Source: an uncultured Oscillospiraceae bacterium (GTDB lineage Bacteria > Bacillota > Clostridia > Oscillospirales > Acutalibacteraceae). From it: DNA of 9,038 nt. The position numbers and the translations under genes were made by a program. The notes under the pieces were generated by a model. The model saw only the letters and a program-made list of their open reading frames with translations. It searched no databases and was not told where the DNA came from. Numbering within the stretch: the stretch's first letter is position 1; every line of letters starts with the position of its first letter. Of this stretch, positions 1 through 6,323 are shown piece by piece. The stretch lies in NCBI GenBank assembly GCA_902462665.1, contig CABQCM010000029.1, forward strand, positions 1 to 9,038. The letters are read 5' to 3'.

Positions 1-2
1 AC

Positions 3-716
3 GACCCAGCCGTCCATACCCTGGAGCTTCGCATGACCATTGCCAGCGAACTGCCCGTCACCGGGGCAAAGCTGGCCATGGAACATCCCGAACAGGCGGT
101 CGTCTGTCTGGGCGGCCAAACCGTGGACAGTACGCCCGACGGTTGGTATGTCGACGAGGCCATTCAAACTGTCCCCCTGCCCGCAATCCCGGCGGGCGAA
201 ACGCAGCTGAGCATCTCCCTGCCCTTTGGCATTCAGAGTGCCGTCGAATGGTGCTATCTGCTTGGCGACTTCGGCGTGGCCCTGTCGGGCGCACAGGCAC
301 GGCTGTGCCCGCCGGTGCGTTCCCTGCGCTTTGGGGATATCGTTCCGCAGGGGCTGCCCTTCTATACCGGCAGCCTGACCTACCACTGCCGTGCGGACGC
401 CGCCGGTTCCTGCCGCCTGCGTATTCCCTCCTTCCAGGCCCCGGTGCTGCGCGCCGCGCTCGACGGCCAGGACATGGGCCGTATTGCCTTTGCTCCGTAT
501 ACGCTTTCTCTTGGCACGCTAGATGATAGAAGCCACACGCTCGATATTACCGCCTTTGGCAACCGCCACAACGGGTTTGGTCCGATTCACCGTGCCGGCG
601 GCCTCACCGGAGGCTATGGCCCGGGGGAATGGTTTACCGAAGGCCCGGCGCGCACGGACGAATACGTTCTGCGTCCCAACGGTATTTTGACGCCGCCCCT
701 GCTGGAAGTTCTCTAA
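3..716 (+). CDS. C-terminal part of a probable glycoside hydrolase or other carbohydrate-active protein (5' truncated)
   Basis: The reading frame is open from the left edge, so the N-terminus lies outside the window; 237 residues are visible. An internal ATG at 33 has no convincing ribosome binding site and is not the likely start. The visible part is rich in short alternating hydrophobic stretches typical of beta-sandwich domains, with no signal peptide or membrane segment. Near visible residues 187-196 it has an NRHNGFGPIH segment after a strand of type HTLDITAFG, and it ends with a DEYVLRPNGIL-type tail. From memory, such GNR.N.FG..H and EY.L.P.GIL motifs occur in the C-terminal galactose-binding-like domains of GH2-like proteins of gut Clostridia. 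The catalytic part is not visible, so substrate and enzyme class cannot be given. It is the last gene of its transcript, because a strong terminator follows 32 bases after the stop. Confidence 0.6.
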   Translation, partial: DPAVHTLELRMTIASELPVTGAKLAMEHPEQAVVCLGGQTVDSTPDGWYVDEAIQTVPLPAIPAGETQLSISLPFGIQSAVEWCYLLGDFGVALSGAQARLCPPVRSLRFGDIVPQGLPFYTGSLTYHCRADAAGSCRLRIPSFQAPVLRAALDGQDMGRIAFAPYTLSLGTLDDRSHTLDITAFGNRHNGFGPIHRAGGLTGGYGPGEWFTEGPARTDEYVLRPNGILTPPLLEVL

Positions 717-748
717 ACATCGTGGCATTTCCCTATCCAAATCGAAGC

Positions 749-784
749 AACGCCGGTTTCTTTCAAAGAAACCGGCGTTGTTTT
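749..784 (+). terminator. Intrinsic terminator after the carbohydrate-active gene
   Basis: A perfect 15-bp inverted repeat (arms 749-763 and 765-779) is followed by GTTTTC, which gives a GC-containing hairpin with a short U-tract on the plus strand. It lies between the ends of two converging genes, 17 bases beyond the stop codon of the minus-strand ribU gene. It could also stop ribU transcription, but the minus-strand side has no U-run. Confidence 0.85.
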
Positions 785-796
785 CATACAGATCGT

Positions 797-1447
797 TTAT
801 AACACTCCGCCGAAAACCAGCGCGGCAAGCACACAGGTTGCCAGCAGCACTAGGGCGACTAAAATGATTCCCAAGTTTCGCTTTCCCTTCTCCTGCTGCG
901 AGGGGGGAACCAGCTTGGCTTTGCGCAGCGCGCCGACGACCGGCTTATACAGCAGCAACGCGCCGGCGGTATTCAGCCCGCCCTTAATCAGGTTGAAGGG
1001 CAGGAAAATGGGCAGCAGCATTCCGGCAATGTCCTGACGGGAGACGCCCATGTACAAAGGGGTAATAAAATAGTTCCATAACAGCATTACTACCGTCATG
1101 GTTGCCAGCCCGCAGAGCAGGCCGGTCACCGCGTTTTTGAGGTTGGGGCGGTATTTATACACAGCGGACGCCACACAGGCAAAGGAACAGGTGCCAAGAA
1201 CGTTCATAATCAGCCCGATCACCCCGGTGTCGCTGATGGTGACCATTTCGACCAGAGAGACCACCAGCGAGATCAGCGCCGCCGAAAGCGGGCCAAACAA
1301 AAAGCCGTCGATGACGATGATAATGTCTTTTGGGTCATACTTGAGAAAGGGGACGGGCGCGATGGGCAGTCTGCCAATCCACACGACGACAAAAGCGACC
1401 GCCGCCATCATGGCAAGAGTGACAATTTTGCGTAGGTTGACCTTCAT
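797..1447 (-). CDS. ribU: Riboflavin ECF transporter substrate-binding subunit (S component) RibU
   Basis: Membrane S component that binds riboflavin and works with a shared ECF energising module (two ATPases and EcfT). None of those partners is encoded in this window. The 216-residue product is very hydrophobic, with about six helices in the first 175 residues. It carries the RibU-type FLKYDPKDI motif (34-42), NYFITPLYMG (125-134) and PIFLPFNLIKGGLN (146-159), which I recognise as conserved in RibU. The ATG is preceded by GGAGGA at about 6 bases. An FMN riboswitch with its own terminator lies in the leader, so expression should fall when FMN is plentiful; this context independently supports the riboflavin assignment. 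Odd point: after a charged linker (about 181-190) there is an extra hydrophobic segment (192-213), making the protein slightly longer than the usual roughly 190-residue RibU. Confidence 0.92.
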   Translation of the reverse strand: MKVNLRKIVTLAMMAAVAFVVVWIGRLPIAPVPFLKYDPKDIIIVIDGFLFGPLSAALISLVVSLVEMVTISDTGVIGLIMNVLGTCSFACVASAVYKYRPNLKNAVTGLLCGLATMTVVMLLWNYFITPLYMGVSRQDIAGMLLPIFLPFNLIKGGLNTAGALLLYKPVVGALRKAKLVPPSQQEKGKRNLGIILVALVLLATCVLAALVFGGVL

Positions 1448-1460
1448 GAAAATTCCTCCA

Positions 1461-1507
1461 AAACATAAAATAACACCTGAAAGAACGGATATGTCCCCCA
1501 GGTGTTA
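1461..1507 (-). terminator. Riboswitch-controlled intrinsic terminator in the ribU leader
   Basis: Read on the minus strand, a perfect 9-bp stem (TAACACCTG at 1499-1507 pairing with CAGGTGTTA at 1471-1479) is followed at once by TTTTATGTTTT. It sits between the FMN aptamer and the ribU ribosome binding site, so it is the expression platform. A candidate antiterminator is visible: aptamer bases GGTGCAACT (1596-1604) can pair with AGTTG and CACC (within 1501-1512, three bases bulged), which would break the terminator stem. Folding of the aptamer by FMN would then free the terminator. The stem is seen directly; the switching model is inference. Confidence 0.85.
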
Positions 1508-1557
1508 CAACTTCAATCCGGTCAAAACGCCTTTGGGCGCACTGCCCCGGCGTTCTG

Positions 1558-1668
1558 GCATCTTCTTCCGTCCAGACTTTTACTGTTGGTTTTGGAGTTG
1601 CACCAAATCTGCGCGCTGCGCTCGCGGACTATACCGCCAATCGGGAATTTCACCCTGCCCTGAAGACA
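1558..1668 (-). promoter_or_regulatory. FMN riboswitch aptamer (RFN element)
   Basis: On the minus strand the conserved RFN segments appear in order: CAGGGCAGGGTGAAATTCCC, then GGCGGTATAGTCCGCGAGCG, then GGTGCAACTCC, then AACCAACAGTAAAAGTCTGG and GGAAGAAGAT. The closing helix P1 is formed by GTCTTC (1662-1667) and GAAGAT (1560-1565). The length of about 108 nt and the segment order match the FMN class. Its position between the promoter and the ribU terminator means that it controls ribU by premature termination. An additional 9-bp hairpin (1523-1531 with 1549-1557) lies just after the aptamer. Confidence 0.97.
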
Positions 1669-1692
1669 CTTCGTTATTTCATTGTCAAACAC

Positions 1693-1721
1693 ATTGTACT
1701 CCTCTTTAAAAAGTTTGTCAA
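1693..1721 (-). promoter_or_regulatory. SigA-type promoter for the riboswitch-ribU transcript
   Basis: On the minus strand TTGACA (1716-1721) and TACAAT (1693-1698) are separated by exactly 17 bases. Transcription would begin near 1686, about 20 bases before the first aptamer helix, so the whole riboswitch is in the leader. It is divergent from the kinase promoter. Confidence 0.85.
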
Positions 1722-1769
1722 GCACCGTCGGCGAATTTTGGAATGCGCGATTTCGCACAGGAGGCCGCG

Positions 1770-1798
1770 TGGACAAGCCCGCTGATTTGTGATACAAT
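1770..1798 (+). promoter_or_regulatory. SigA-type promoter for the histidine kinase, with extended -10
   Basis: TGGACA (1770-1775), a 17-base spacer and TACAAT (1793-1798) form a good SigA promoter, and TG at 1790-1791 supplies an extended -10. The predicted start near 1805 gives a leader of about 44 bases. The -35 elements of this promoter and the ribU promoter lie about 48 bases apart, back to back. The promoter argues that the GTG at 1789 is not a translation start. Confidence 0.7.
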
Positions 1799-1816
1799 AT
1801 TTTAATACAAATAAAA

Positions 1817-1833
1817 CCGGCTGGTTCAGCCGG
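1817..1833 (+). promoter_or_regulatory. Short stem-loop in the kinase mRNA leader
   Basis: CCGGCTG and CAGCCGG form a perfect 7-bp stem with a GTT loop that ends a few bases before the GAAAGG ribosome binding site. No U-run follows, so it is not a terminator. It may stabilise the mRNA 5' end or tune translation; it could also be chance. Confidence 0.4.
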
Positions 1834-1848
1834 GGAAAGGCGGAAACC

Positions 1849-2862
1849 ATGACGCGTACCTCTCTTTCCCGAACGCTGTGGGAATATGTCAAGCACCGGC
1901 GGGGATTCCTGTTTTTGCTCGCACTGTTCGCCTTGTTGTTTGCGCTTTCTTTTTATCTGTACGGTCTGCCGTCCGAGCCGGTGGAGTACGGGGTGATGCT
2001 GTGCTTTTTTACCGGCGGGGTTGTGCTGGTGGTGGATGTCGTCCGCTATGTGCTTCGCCACCGCCGTATGGAGGCGCTGCGCGATGCGATTACCCTGAGC
2101 ATCGAAGAGCTTCCCTCCCCCCGCAACCTGGTTGAGCAGGATTATACTGAGCTGGTGAACGCGCTGTACGAGGACAAGACCAAAACCGTATCGTACTACG
2201 ACAACCTACACAGCGATATGACCGATTATTACTCCCTGTGGGCGCATCAAATTAAAACGCCCATTGCCGCCATGCATCTGCTGCTGGACACGACAGACGT
2301 CCCCCATGCAGCCGAGCTTTCGGGCGAGCTGTTTAAAATTGAACAATACGTCGAGATGGTGCTGTCTTATCTGCGGCTGGACGCGAATTCGAGCGATTTG
2401 TGTCTTCGGCTCTATCAATTGGACGATATCGTCCGGCAGGGAGTGCGCAAATACGCCTCCCAGTTCATTCGCAAAAAAATCCGGCTGGAATATCAGGCGA
2501 TGGATTGTTTCGTGCTGACGGACGAAAAATGGCTGCTGTTCGCGATGGAGCAGGTGCTCTCCAACGCCTTGAAATACACTCCCGCCGGCGGGCAGGTCAC
2601 CATCTCGCTCGAGCCAAATTCAAAAGTTTTGCGGATTGCCGACAATGGCATCGGCATTGCTCCCGAGGATTTGCCCAGGGTCTGTGAAAAGGGATTTACC
2701 GGCTACAACGGCCGCACCGATAAGAAATCGACGGGCATCGGGCTCTACCTGTGCAAGCGAATTCTTACTATGCTGTCGCACACCATCACCGTGGAATCCC
2801 AGGCAGGGCAGGGTACGGTGGTGCGCATCGGCCTGGAGACGGTCGATTTTTCGGCGGAATAA
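1849..2862 (+). CDS. bceS: BceS-like intramembrane-sensing histidine kinase
   Basis: Membrane sensor kinase of a Bce-type peptide-antibiotic resistance module. It is expected to sense through the partner permease and to phosphorylate an OmpR-family regulator. The 337-residue protein has two closely spaced membrane helices (about 19-40 and 47-68) with almost no external loop, the hallmark of intramembrane sensors. The H-box is WAHQIKTPIAAM with phospho-acceptor His133, in the form typical of BceS/GraS kinases. The N-box is EQVLSNALKYTP (Asn239), G1 is DNGIGI (265-270) and G2 is STGIGLYL (294-301), so the ATPase domain looks intact. The ATG at 1849 is chosen because GAAAGG precedes it at a good distance; the longer frame from GTG 1789 overlaps the promoter and lacks a ribosome binding site. 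The regulator gene normally found directly upstream is absent and a BceR-like regulator lies about 4.9 kb downstream. Family assignment is strong; exact ligand unknown. Confidence 0.92.
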   Translation: MTRTSLSRTLWEYVKHRRGFLFLLALFALLFALSFYLYGLPSEPVEYGVMLCFFTGGVVLVVDVVRYVLRHRRMEALRDAITLSIEELPSPRNLVEQDYTELVNALYEDKTKTVSYYDNLHSDMTDYYSLWAHQIKTPIAAMHLLLDTTDVPHAAELSGELFKIEQYVEMVLSYLRLDANSSDLCLRLYQLDDIVRQGVRKYASQFIRKKIRLEYQAMDCFVLTDEKWLLFAMEQVLSNALKYTPAGGQVTISLEPNSKVLRIADNGIGIAPEDLPRVCEKGFTGYNGRTDKKSTGIGLYLCKRILTMLSHTITVESQAGQGTVVRIGLETVDFSAE

Positions 2863-2920
2863 AGCGAACGCGTTCCCCGGTGAGGCGGATTGAAAAAACA
2901 CGTGGAAGGATGCCCGCTGT

Positions 2921-2956
2921 CTTACAAAAACGAAAGATTGTAAGGCGTTTTGTAAG
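2921..2956 (+). promoter_or_regulatory. Candidate response-regulator operator upstream of bceA
   Basis: Three copies of one heptamer lie together: CTTACAA (2921-2927, inverted), TTGTAAG (2938-2944) and TTGTAAG (2950-2956). The last two form a direct repeat with 12-bp spacing. The outer arms, CTTACAAAAACG (2921-2932) and CGTTTTGTAAG (2946-2956), also form a near-perfect inverted repeat. They end about 34 bases before the bceA -10 element, where an OmpR-family activator would contact RNA polymerase. Binding by the BceR-like regulator at 7740-8417 is inference. The stem could form RNA, but no U-run follows, so I do not call a terminator. Confidence 0.65.
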
Positions 2957-2966
2957 CTGGATCGAT

Positions 2967-2995
2967 GGCGCACACCAGGGGCGCCTTGCTATACT
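2967..2995 (+). promoter_or_regulatory. Activator-dependent promoter for bceAB
   Basis: The -10 is TATACT (2990-2995), extended by TG at 2987-2988. At the expected -35 position the sequence is GGCGCA, unlike TTGACA. A good -10 with a missing -35 just downstream of a repeat array is the usual look of a promoter that needs an activator. The predicted start is near 3002, giving a leader of about 23 bases that consists mostly of the ribosome binding site. Confidence 0.65.
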
Positions 2996-3024
2996 GGAGG
3001 CAGAACTTCAAGGAGGAATACAGT

Positions 3025-3792
3025 ATGGCATTGCTACAGGTCAACAACCTCAAAAAAGTCTACACCACCCGCTTCGGCGGCAATCAGGTGCGGGCGCTGT
3101 CCAACGTTTCGTTCTCGGTCGAGCCGGGAGAGTACGTAGCCATCATGGGCGAGTCGGGTTCGGGCAAAACCACCCTGCTCAATATTCTTGCCGCCCTCGA
3201 CAAGCCGACGAGCGGGGAGGTGCTGCTCAATGGAAAAAGCATCGTTTCCATTCGCGAGAAGGAGATTTCTTCCTTCCGTCGGCAAAACCTCGGCTTTGTG
3301 TTTCAGGATTTCAATTTGCTGGACACCTTTACGCTGCAGGACAATATTTTTCTTCCTCTCGTGCTGTCGGGAAAGTCCTACCTCGAAATGGGGGAGCGGC
3401 TGCGCCCCATCGCCCATAAGCTGGGCATTCAGGATATTTTACAGAAGTATCCGTATGAAGTTTCGGGAGGTCAGAAGCAGCGCGCCGCCGTGGCGCGCGC
3501 CCTCATCACCGGCCCGCAGCTCATTTTGGCCGACGAGCCTACCGGCGCGCTCGATTCCCGCGCGACCGACTCGCTGCTTCGGCTGTTTGGCGAAATTAAC
3601 GCCGAGGGTCAGACCATTGTCATGGTCACCCACAGCGTGAAAGCGGCAAGCTGTGCCAAACGGGTGCTCTTTATCAAAGACGGTGAGGTGTTCCACCAGA
3701 TTTACCGAGCCAACCAGTCGGCGGAAGAGCTGTTTGTCAAGATTTCCGACGCCCTCACCACCATCGCGACGGGAGGTGAGCGGAACAGCTAG
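3025..3792 (+). CDS. bceA: BceA-type ABC transporter ATPase
   Basis: Cytoplasmic ATPase that powers the BceB permease. In characterised Bce systems the pair protects the cell by freeing lipid II-cycle targets from peptide antibiotics. The 255-residue product has all ABC motifs: Walker A GESGSGKT (42-49), Q-loop Gln94, signature VSGGQ (146-150), Walker B LILADE with catalytic Glu171, D-loop ALD (175-177) and switch His203. It belongs to the MacB/LolD/BceA subfamily (EPTGALDS). The ATG at 3025 is preceded by AAGGAGGA with ideal spacing. An in-frame ATG at 2965 lies before the predicted transcription start and is rejected. The gene follows a regulated promoter and precedes bceB, with which it is probably co-transcribed. 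It appears intact. Confidence 0.95.
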   Translation: MALLQVNNLKKVYTTRFGGNQVRALSNVSFSVEPGEYVAIMGESGSGKTTLLNILAALDKPTSGEVLLNGKSIVSIREKEISSFRRQNLGFVFQDFNLLDTFTLQDNIFLPLVLSGKSYLEMGERLRPIAHKLGIQDILQKYPYEVSGGQKQRAAVARALITGPQLILADEPTGALDSRATDSLLRLFGEINAEGQTIVMVTHSVKAASCAKRVLFIKDGEVFHQIYRANQSAEELFVKISDALTTIATGGERNS

Positions 3793-3913
3793 CCGTTTTT
3801 TCGCCGTCGGAGGAGGGCTGTGCCGGGCAAAGGGCCGCATACTTGGGGTGCATCTGACCTGGCGCATCGGCCTCGTTTTGTCCGACGGATCTCGGCTGGT
3901 GGTTCCAAACGCC

Positions 3914-5899
3914 ATGAAAACTTTATTTTATCCCGGATTGGCCGCGTCCAACATTCGCAAAAACGCGCGGACCTACCTTCCCTATACCCTGACCTGCATC
4001 GGCACCATTGCGATGTTTCTGATTATGGAGACGCTGCGCCGCAGCAAAAGCGTGGCGCAAAGCTTCGGCGGGCCATATCTGACGGTAGTGCTTTTCTATG
4101 GTTCCATTGTGCTGGGTGTGTTTTCCTTTATTTTTCTTTTCTACACCCATTCCTTTTTAATTAAACGGCGCAAAAAAGAATTTGGACTTTACAACATTCT
4201 CGGCATGGAAAAACAGCATATTTCCCGTATCATGCTGTTCGAGACCATCTATATCGCGCTTATCAGCCTTGCGCTGGGCGTGGTGGTAGGGGCCGTGCTG
4301 TCTAAGCTGGTCTTTTTGCTGCTACGGCGGATGCTGAATTTTGCCGTCGCGCTTACCTATGAATTTTCCCTGCCGGCGCTGCTGGTGACGCTGGTCTTGT
4401 TTGGGGCGATCTTTCTGCTCTCCTGGCTCAATACCCTGCGCCAAATCCATCTTGCCAACCCGATTGAGCTCATCAGCAGCGGGCATGCGGGGGAAAAGGA
4501 GCCGAAAACCAAGTGGATTATGACCATTCTGGGTCTGGCCTGCCTGTCGGTAGCCTATTATATCTCGCTGACCACCTCCTCCCCGCTCGATGCAATCTTC
4601 CTCTTTTTCATTGCGGTATTGCTGGTGATCGCGGGAACCTACCTGCTCTTTACGGCCGGAAGCATCGCTTTGCTCAAGCTGCTGCGCAAGAACAAACGGT
4701 ATTACTACAAAACCAGACATTTTACCGCCGTATCCGGCATGATTTATCGTATGAAGCAAAACGCCGTGGGACTGTCGAATATCTGTATTCTGTGTACCGC
4801 CGTGCTGGTGTTGTTTTCGACCACCGTCTCCCTTTACGCCGGCATGGACGATTTGATTCGTAATCGTTATCCCCGCAATATCATTGTGGATATGGACAAC
4901 ATGGAGGCCGGGCAGGTAAAGGAGATCGACCGACTGGTGGAGGATACCTGCGCCGGGTACGGCGTGAAACCAAAGTCGGTGCTGAAAAATCGCTCGATGG
5001 TTCTCACCGTGCTGCAACAGGGCTCGAGCTTTACGGGCAAGCCGGGAGAAAACGTCTATAGCGCCTCGGCCTATGGCAATGTGTTTTTTATCCCTGTCGG
5101 TGATTACAACGATATGACCGGGAAGTCGGTTTCTCTCGCCCCCGGCGAGGTACTGCTATGCACCATACACGGCAGCGTTCCCGGGGATACCATGACCTTT
5201 GGCAGCCGGGAATTTACCATTCGGCAGCGCATTGACGACCTCGACATCGCCCTGAGTCAGCTCGCCATGATCGTCAACACCTACTATGTCATCGCCCCGG
5301 ATGTGAAAACCATTCAGGACATTTATCTGGAATTTGCCGAAGGCCCGGCTCCCGAGCTGGATTATTACTATGGCTTTGATGTCGAGGCGGACGACGCCAC
5401 GCAAATCGCCTTGAGCGGCGCTTTGAGAAAATCGGTCAAGGAGACCGGCTGGAAGGGGTACGCCGAGGGCGCGGCCGAATCAAGAGATTCTTTTTACACC
5501 ATTTACGGCAGTCTACTCTTTATTGGCGTTTTCATTGGCCTGCTCTTTATCATGGCGACCGTGCTGATTATTTACTACAAGCAGATTTCCGAAGGGTACG
5601 ACGACCGGGAACGCTTTGGCATCATGCAGAAGGTGGGCATGAGCCGGGAGGAGGTCAAGCAGTCCATTCACAGCCAGGTGTTGACCGTCTTTTTCCTGCC
5701 GTTAATTGTGGCGGCCGTGCATGTGACTTTTGCCTTCCCCATCATTGCCAAAATTATGGCCCTGCTGAATCTGACCAACACCATCGTTTTTATCTGGGGC
5801 TGTATTATCACCTTTTTGATTTTTGCCATACTCTACGCCGTGGTTTACGCTCTGACGGCGCGCGTCTACTACCGCATTGTCAGTGAAAAAGCACAGTAG
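3914..5899 (+). CDS. bceB: BceB-type ABC transporter permease with large extracellular domain
   Basis: Ten-helix permease (661 residues) of the Bce type, partner of BceA and probable peptide sensor for BceS. Order: N-terminal helix about 20-40; a first FtsX-like block (helices about 56-83, 106-137, 150-172) with KEFGLYNILGM in the first cytoplasmic loop; helices about 201-218, 227-249 and 287-308; a soluble extracellular domain of about 220 residues (309-530), the hallmark of BceB; then a second FtsX block (531-555, 586-612, 622-648) with ERFGIMQKVGMSREEVKQ between its helices. Length fits the family (about 650). The ATG at 3914 gives the canonical start (MKTLFYPGLAASNIRKN). Odd point: bceA ends 121 bases upstream although these genes are usually adjacent, the ribosome binding site is weak (GGTGG at 3898-3902), and the frame is open well upstream. 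A non-ATG upstream start is possible but would add residues unlike the family. Confidence 0.93.
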   Translation: MKTLFYPGLAASNIRKNARTYLPYTLTCIGTIAMFLIMETLRRSKSVAQSFGGPYLTVVLFYGSIVLGVFSFIFLFYTHSFLIKRRKKEFGLYNILGMEKQHISRIMLFETIYIALISLALGVVVGAVLSKLVFLLLRRMLNFAVALTYEFSLPALLVTLVLFGAIFLLSWLNTLRQIHLANPIELISSGHAGEKEPKTKWIMTILGLACLSVAYYISLTTSSPLDAIFLFFIAVLLVIAGTYLLFTAGSIALLKLLRKNKRYYYKTRHFTAVSGMIYRMKQNAVGLSNICILCTAVLVLFSTTVSLYAGMDDLIRNRYPRNIIVDMDNMEAGQVKEIDRLVEDTCAGYGVKPKSVLKNRSMVLTVLQQGSSFTGKPGENVYSASAYGNVFFIPVGDYNDMTGKSVSLAPGEVLLCTIHGSVPGDTMTFGSREFTIRQRIDDLDIALSQLAMIVNTYYVIAPDVKTIQDIYLEFAEGPAPELDYYYGFDVEADDATQIALSGALRKSVKETGWKGYAEGAAESRDSFYTIYGSLLFIGVFIGLLFIMATVLIIYYKQISEGYDDRERFGIMQKVGMSREEVKQSIHSQVLTVFFLPLIVAAVHVTFAFPIIAKIMALLNLTNTIVFIWGCIITFLIFAILYAVVYALTARVYYRIVSEKAQ

Positions 5900-5939
5900 A
5901 CTTCTCCATGCGCACAGCCCTTGCGGCTTTGCCCCAAGA

Positions 5940-5975
5940 CAATGCGAGCGGCCTCGCTCCAAGCCGCCCGCATTG
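5940..5975 (+). terminator. Hairpin after bceB, possible transcript end
   Basis: CAATGCG (5940-5946) pairs with CGCATTG (5969-5975), and after one A/C mismatch GCGGC (5948-5952) pairs with GCCGC (5963-5967), around a 10-base loop. It lies 41 bases after the bceB stop. There is no U-run, so it is at best a weak or factor-assisted terminator, or an mRNA-protecting 3' structure. Confidence 0.35.
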
Positions 5976-6072
5976 CCGTCGGGTTATATTGGCTGCGTAC
6001 CATCGCTTGACAAGGGGACACACGGCTTATCGGTGTGAGCAAGAGCACGGACAGCGTTGTCCTCGTTATCGG

Positions 6073-6108
6073 GAGGCAGCCCGGCTGCCTCGTCAGACCC
6101 TCTTTTTT
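6073..6108 (+). terminator. Palindromic hairpin followed by a T-run
   Basis: GAGGCAGC and GCTGCCTC form an 8-bp stem around a CCG loop, 6073-6091 counting the outer paired bases, and TTTTTT follows at 6103-6108. The 11-base gap between stem and T-run is longer than in a standard intrinsic terminator. Still, it is the best plus-strand stop signal between bceB and the downstream genes. Confidence 0.35.
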
Positions 6109-6244
6109 ACGACTGAGAAATTTAGAAGGAACCTGGCTTGCGGATCAAAAAGATGGCTGGCAATGCCGCAGGCTGCGGGCTGTCGCCTGGCCAATGCCGA
6201 GAACGTCGCGAGCCGCCCCTTTCGACCACCAGCAGGCGTGTGTA

Positions 6245-6270
6245 CCGTTTTCAAGGACCCTTGAAAACGG
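6245..6270. repeat. Perfect 11-bp inverted repeat
   Basis: CCGTTTTCAAG (6245-6255) and CTTGAAAACGG (6260-6270) flank a GACC loop. Neither strand has a following T-run, so I do not call it a terminator. Its role is unknown. Confidence 0.6.
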
Positions 6271-6323
6271 CGGCATGACCGCAACGTGTGAGTATATTAC
6301 CGCTGGTTTTCCGCAAACTAATA

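Larger units (their letters stand above)
5900..6323. other. Gene-free stretch between bceB and the MITE-like element
   Basis: No frame here looks like a real protein. The longer open frames (for example the plus frame from 6035) have Arg/Pro/Cys-rich, low-complexity-like translations, lack ribosome binding sites and resemble no family I know. The stretch holds several short hairpins, listed separately where clear, and a T-run at 6103-6108. It does not match the conserved cores of tmRNA, RNase P RNA, SRP RNA or T-box leaders as far as I can see. It may be decayed sequence, or hold an unrecognised non-coding RNA. Confidence 0.6.

Noticed and set aside
1687..1701. 14 of 15 matching bases between the ribU promoter region and the right end of the MITE-like element
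   Set aside because: A match of this length is expected by chance a few times in a window of this size, and the overlap is mostly the -10 box.
1789..1848. Longer N-terminus for the kinase from GTG at 1789
   Set aside because: The codon overlaps the promoter -10 region, has no ribosome binding site, and the added residues are unlike BceS proteins; ATG 1849 has a proper GAAAGG site.
2967..2985. GGCGC/GCGCC hairpin before bceA as an attenuator
   Set aside because: It is only 5 bp, has no U-run, and lies upstream of the predicted transcription start.
2965..3024. Longer N-terminus for bceA from ATG at 2965
   Set aside because: It lies upstream of the predicted transcription start, while ATG 3025 has an ideal AAGGAGGA site and begins with the canonical ABC N-terminus.
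3653..3913. Permease starting inside bceA
   Set aside because: The added 87 residues are the out-of-frame reading of bceA plus the gap, Ser/Pro/Arg-rich and unlike BceB; kept only as a question about the true start.
6007..6035. TTGACA at 6007-6012 as a promoter for a non-coding RNA
   Set aside because: No acceptable -10 is found 16-18 bases downstream.
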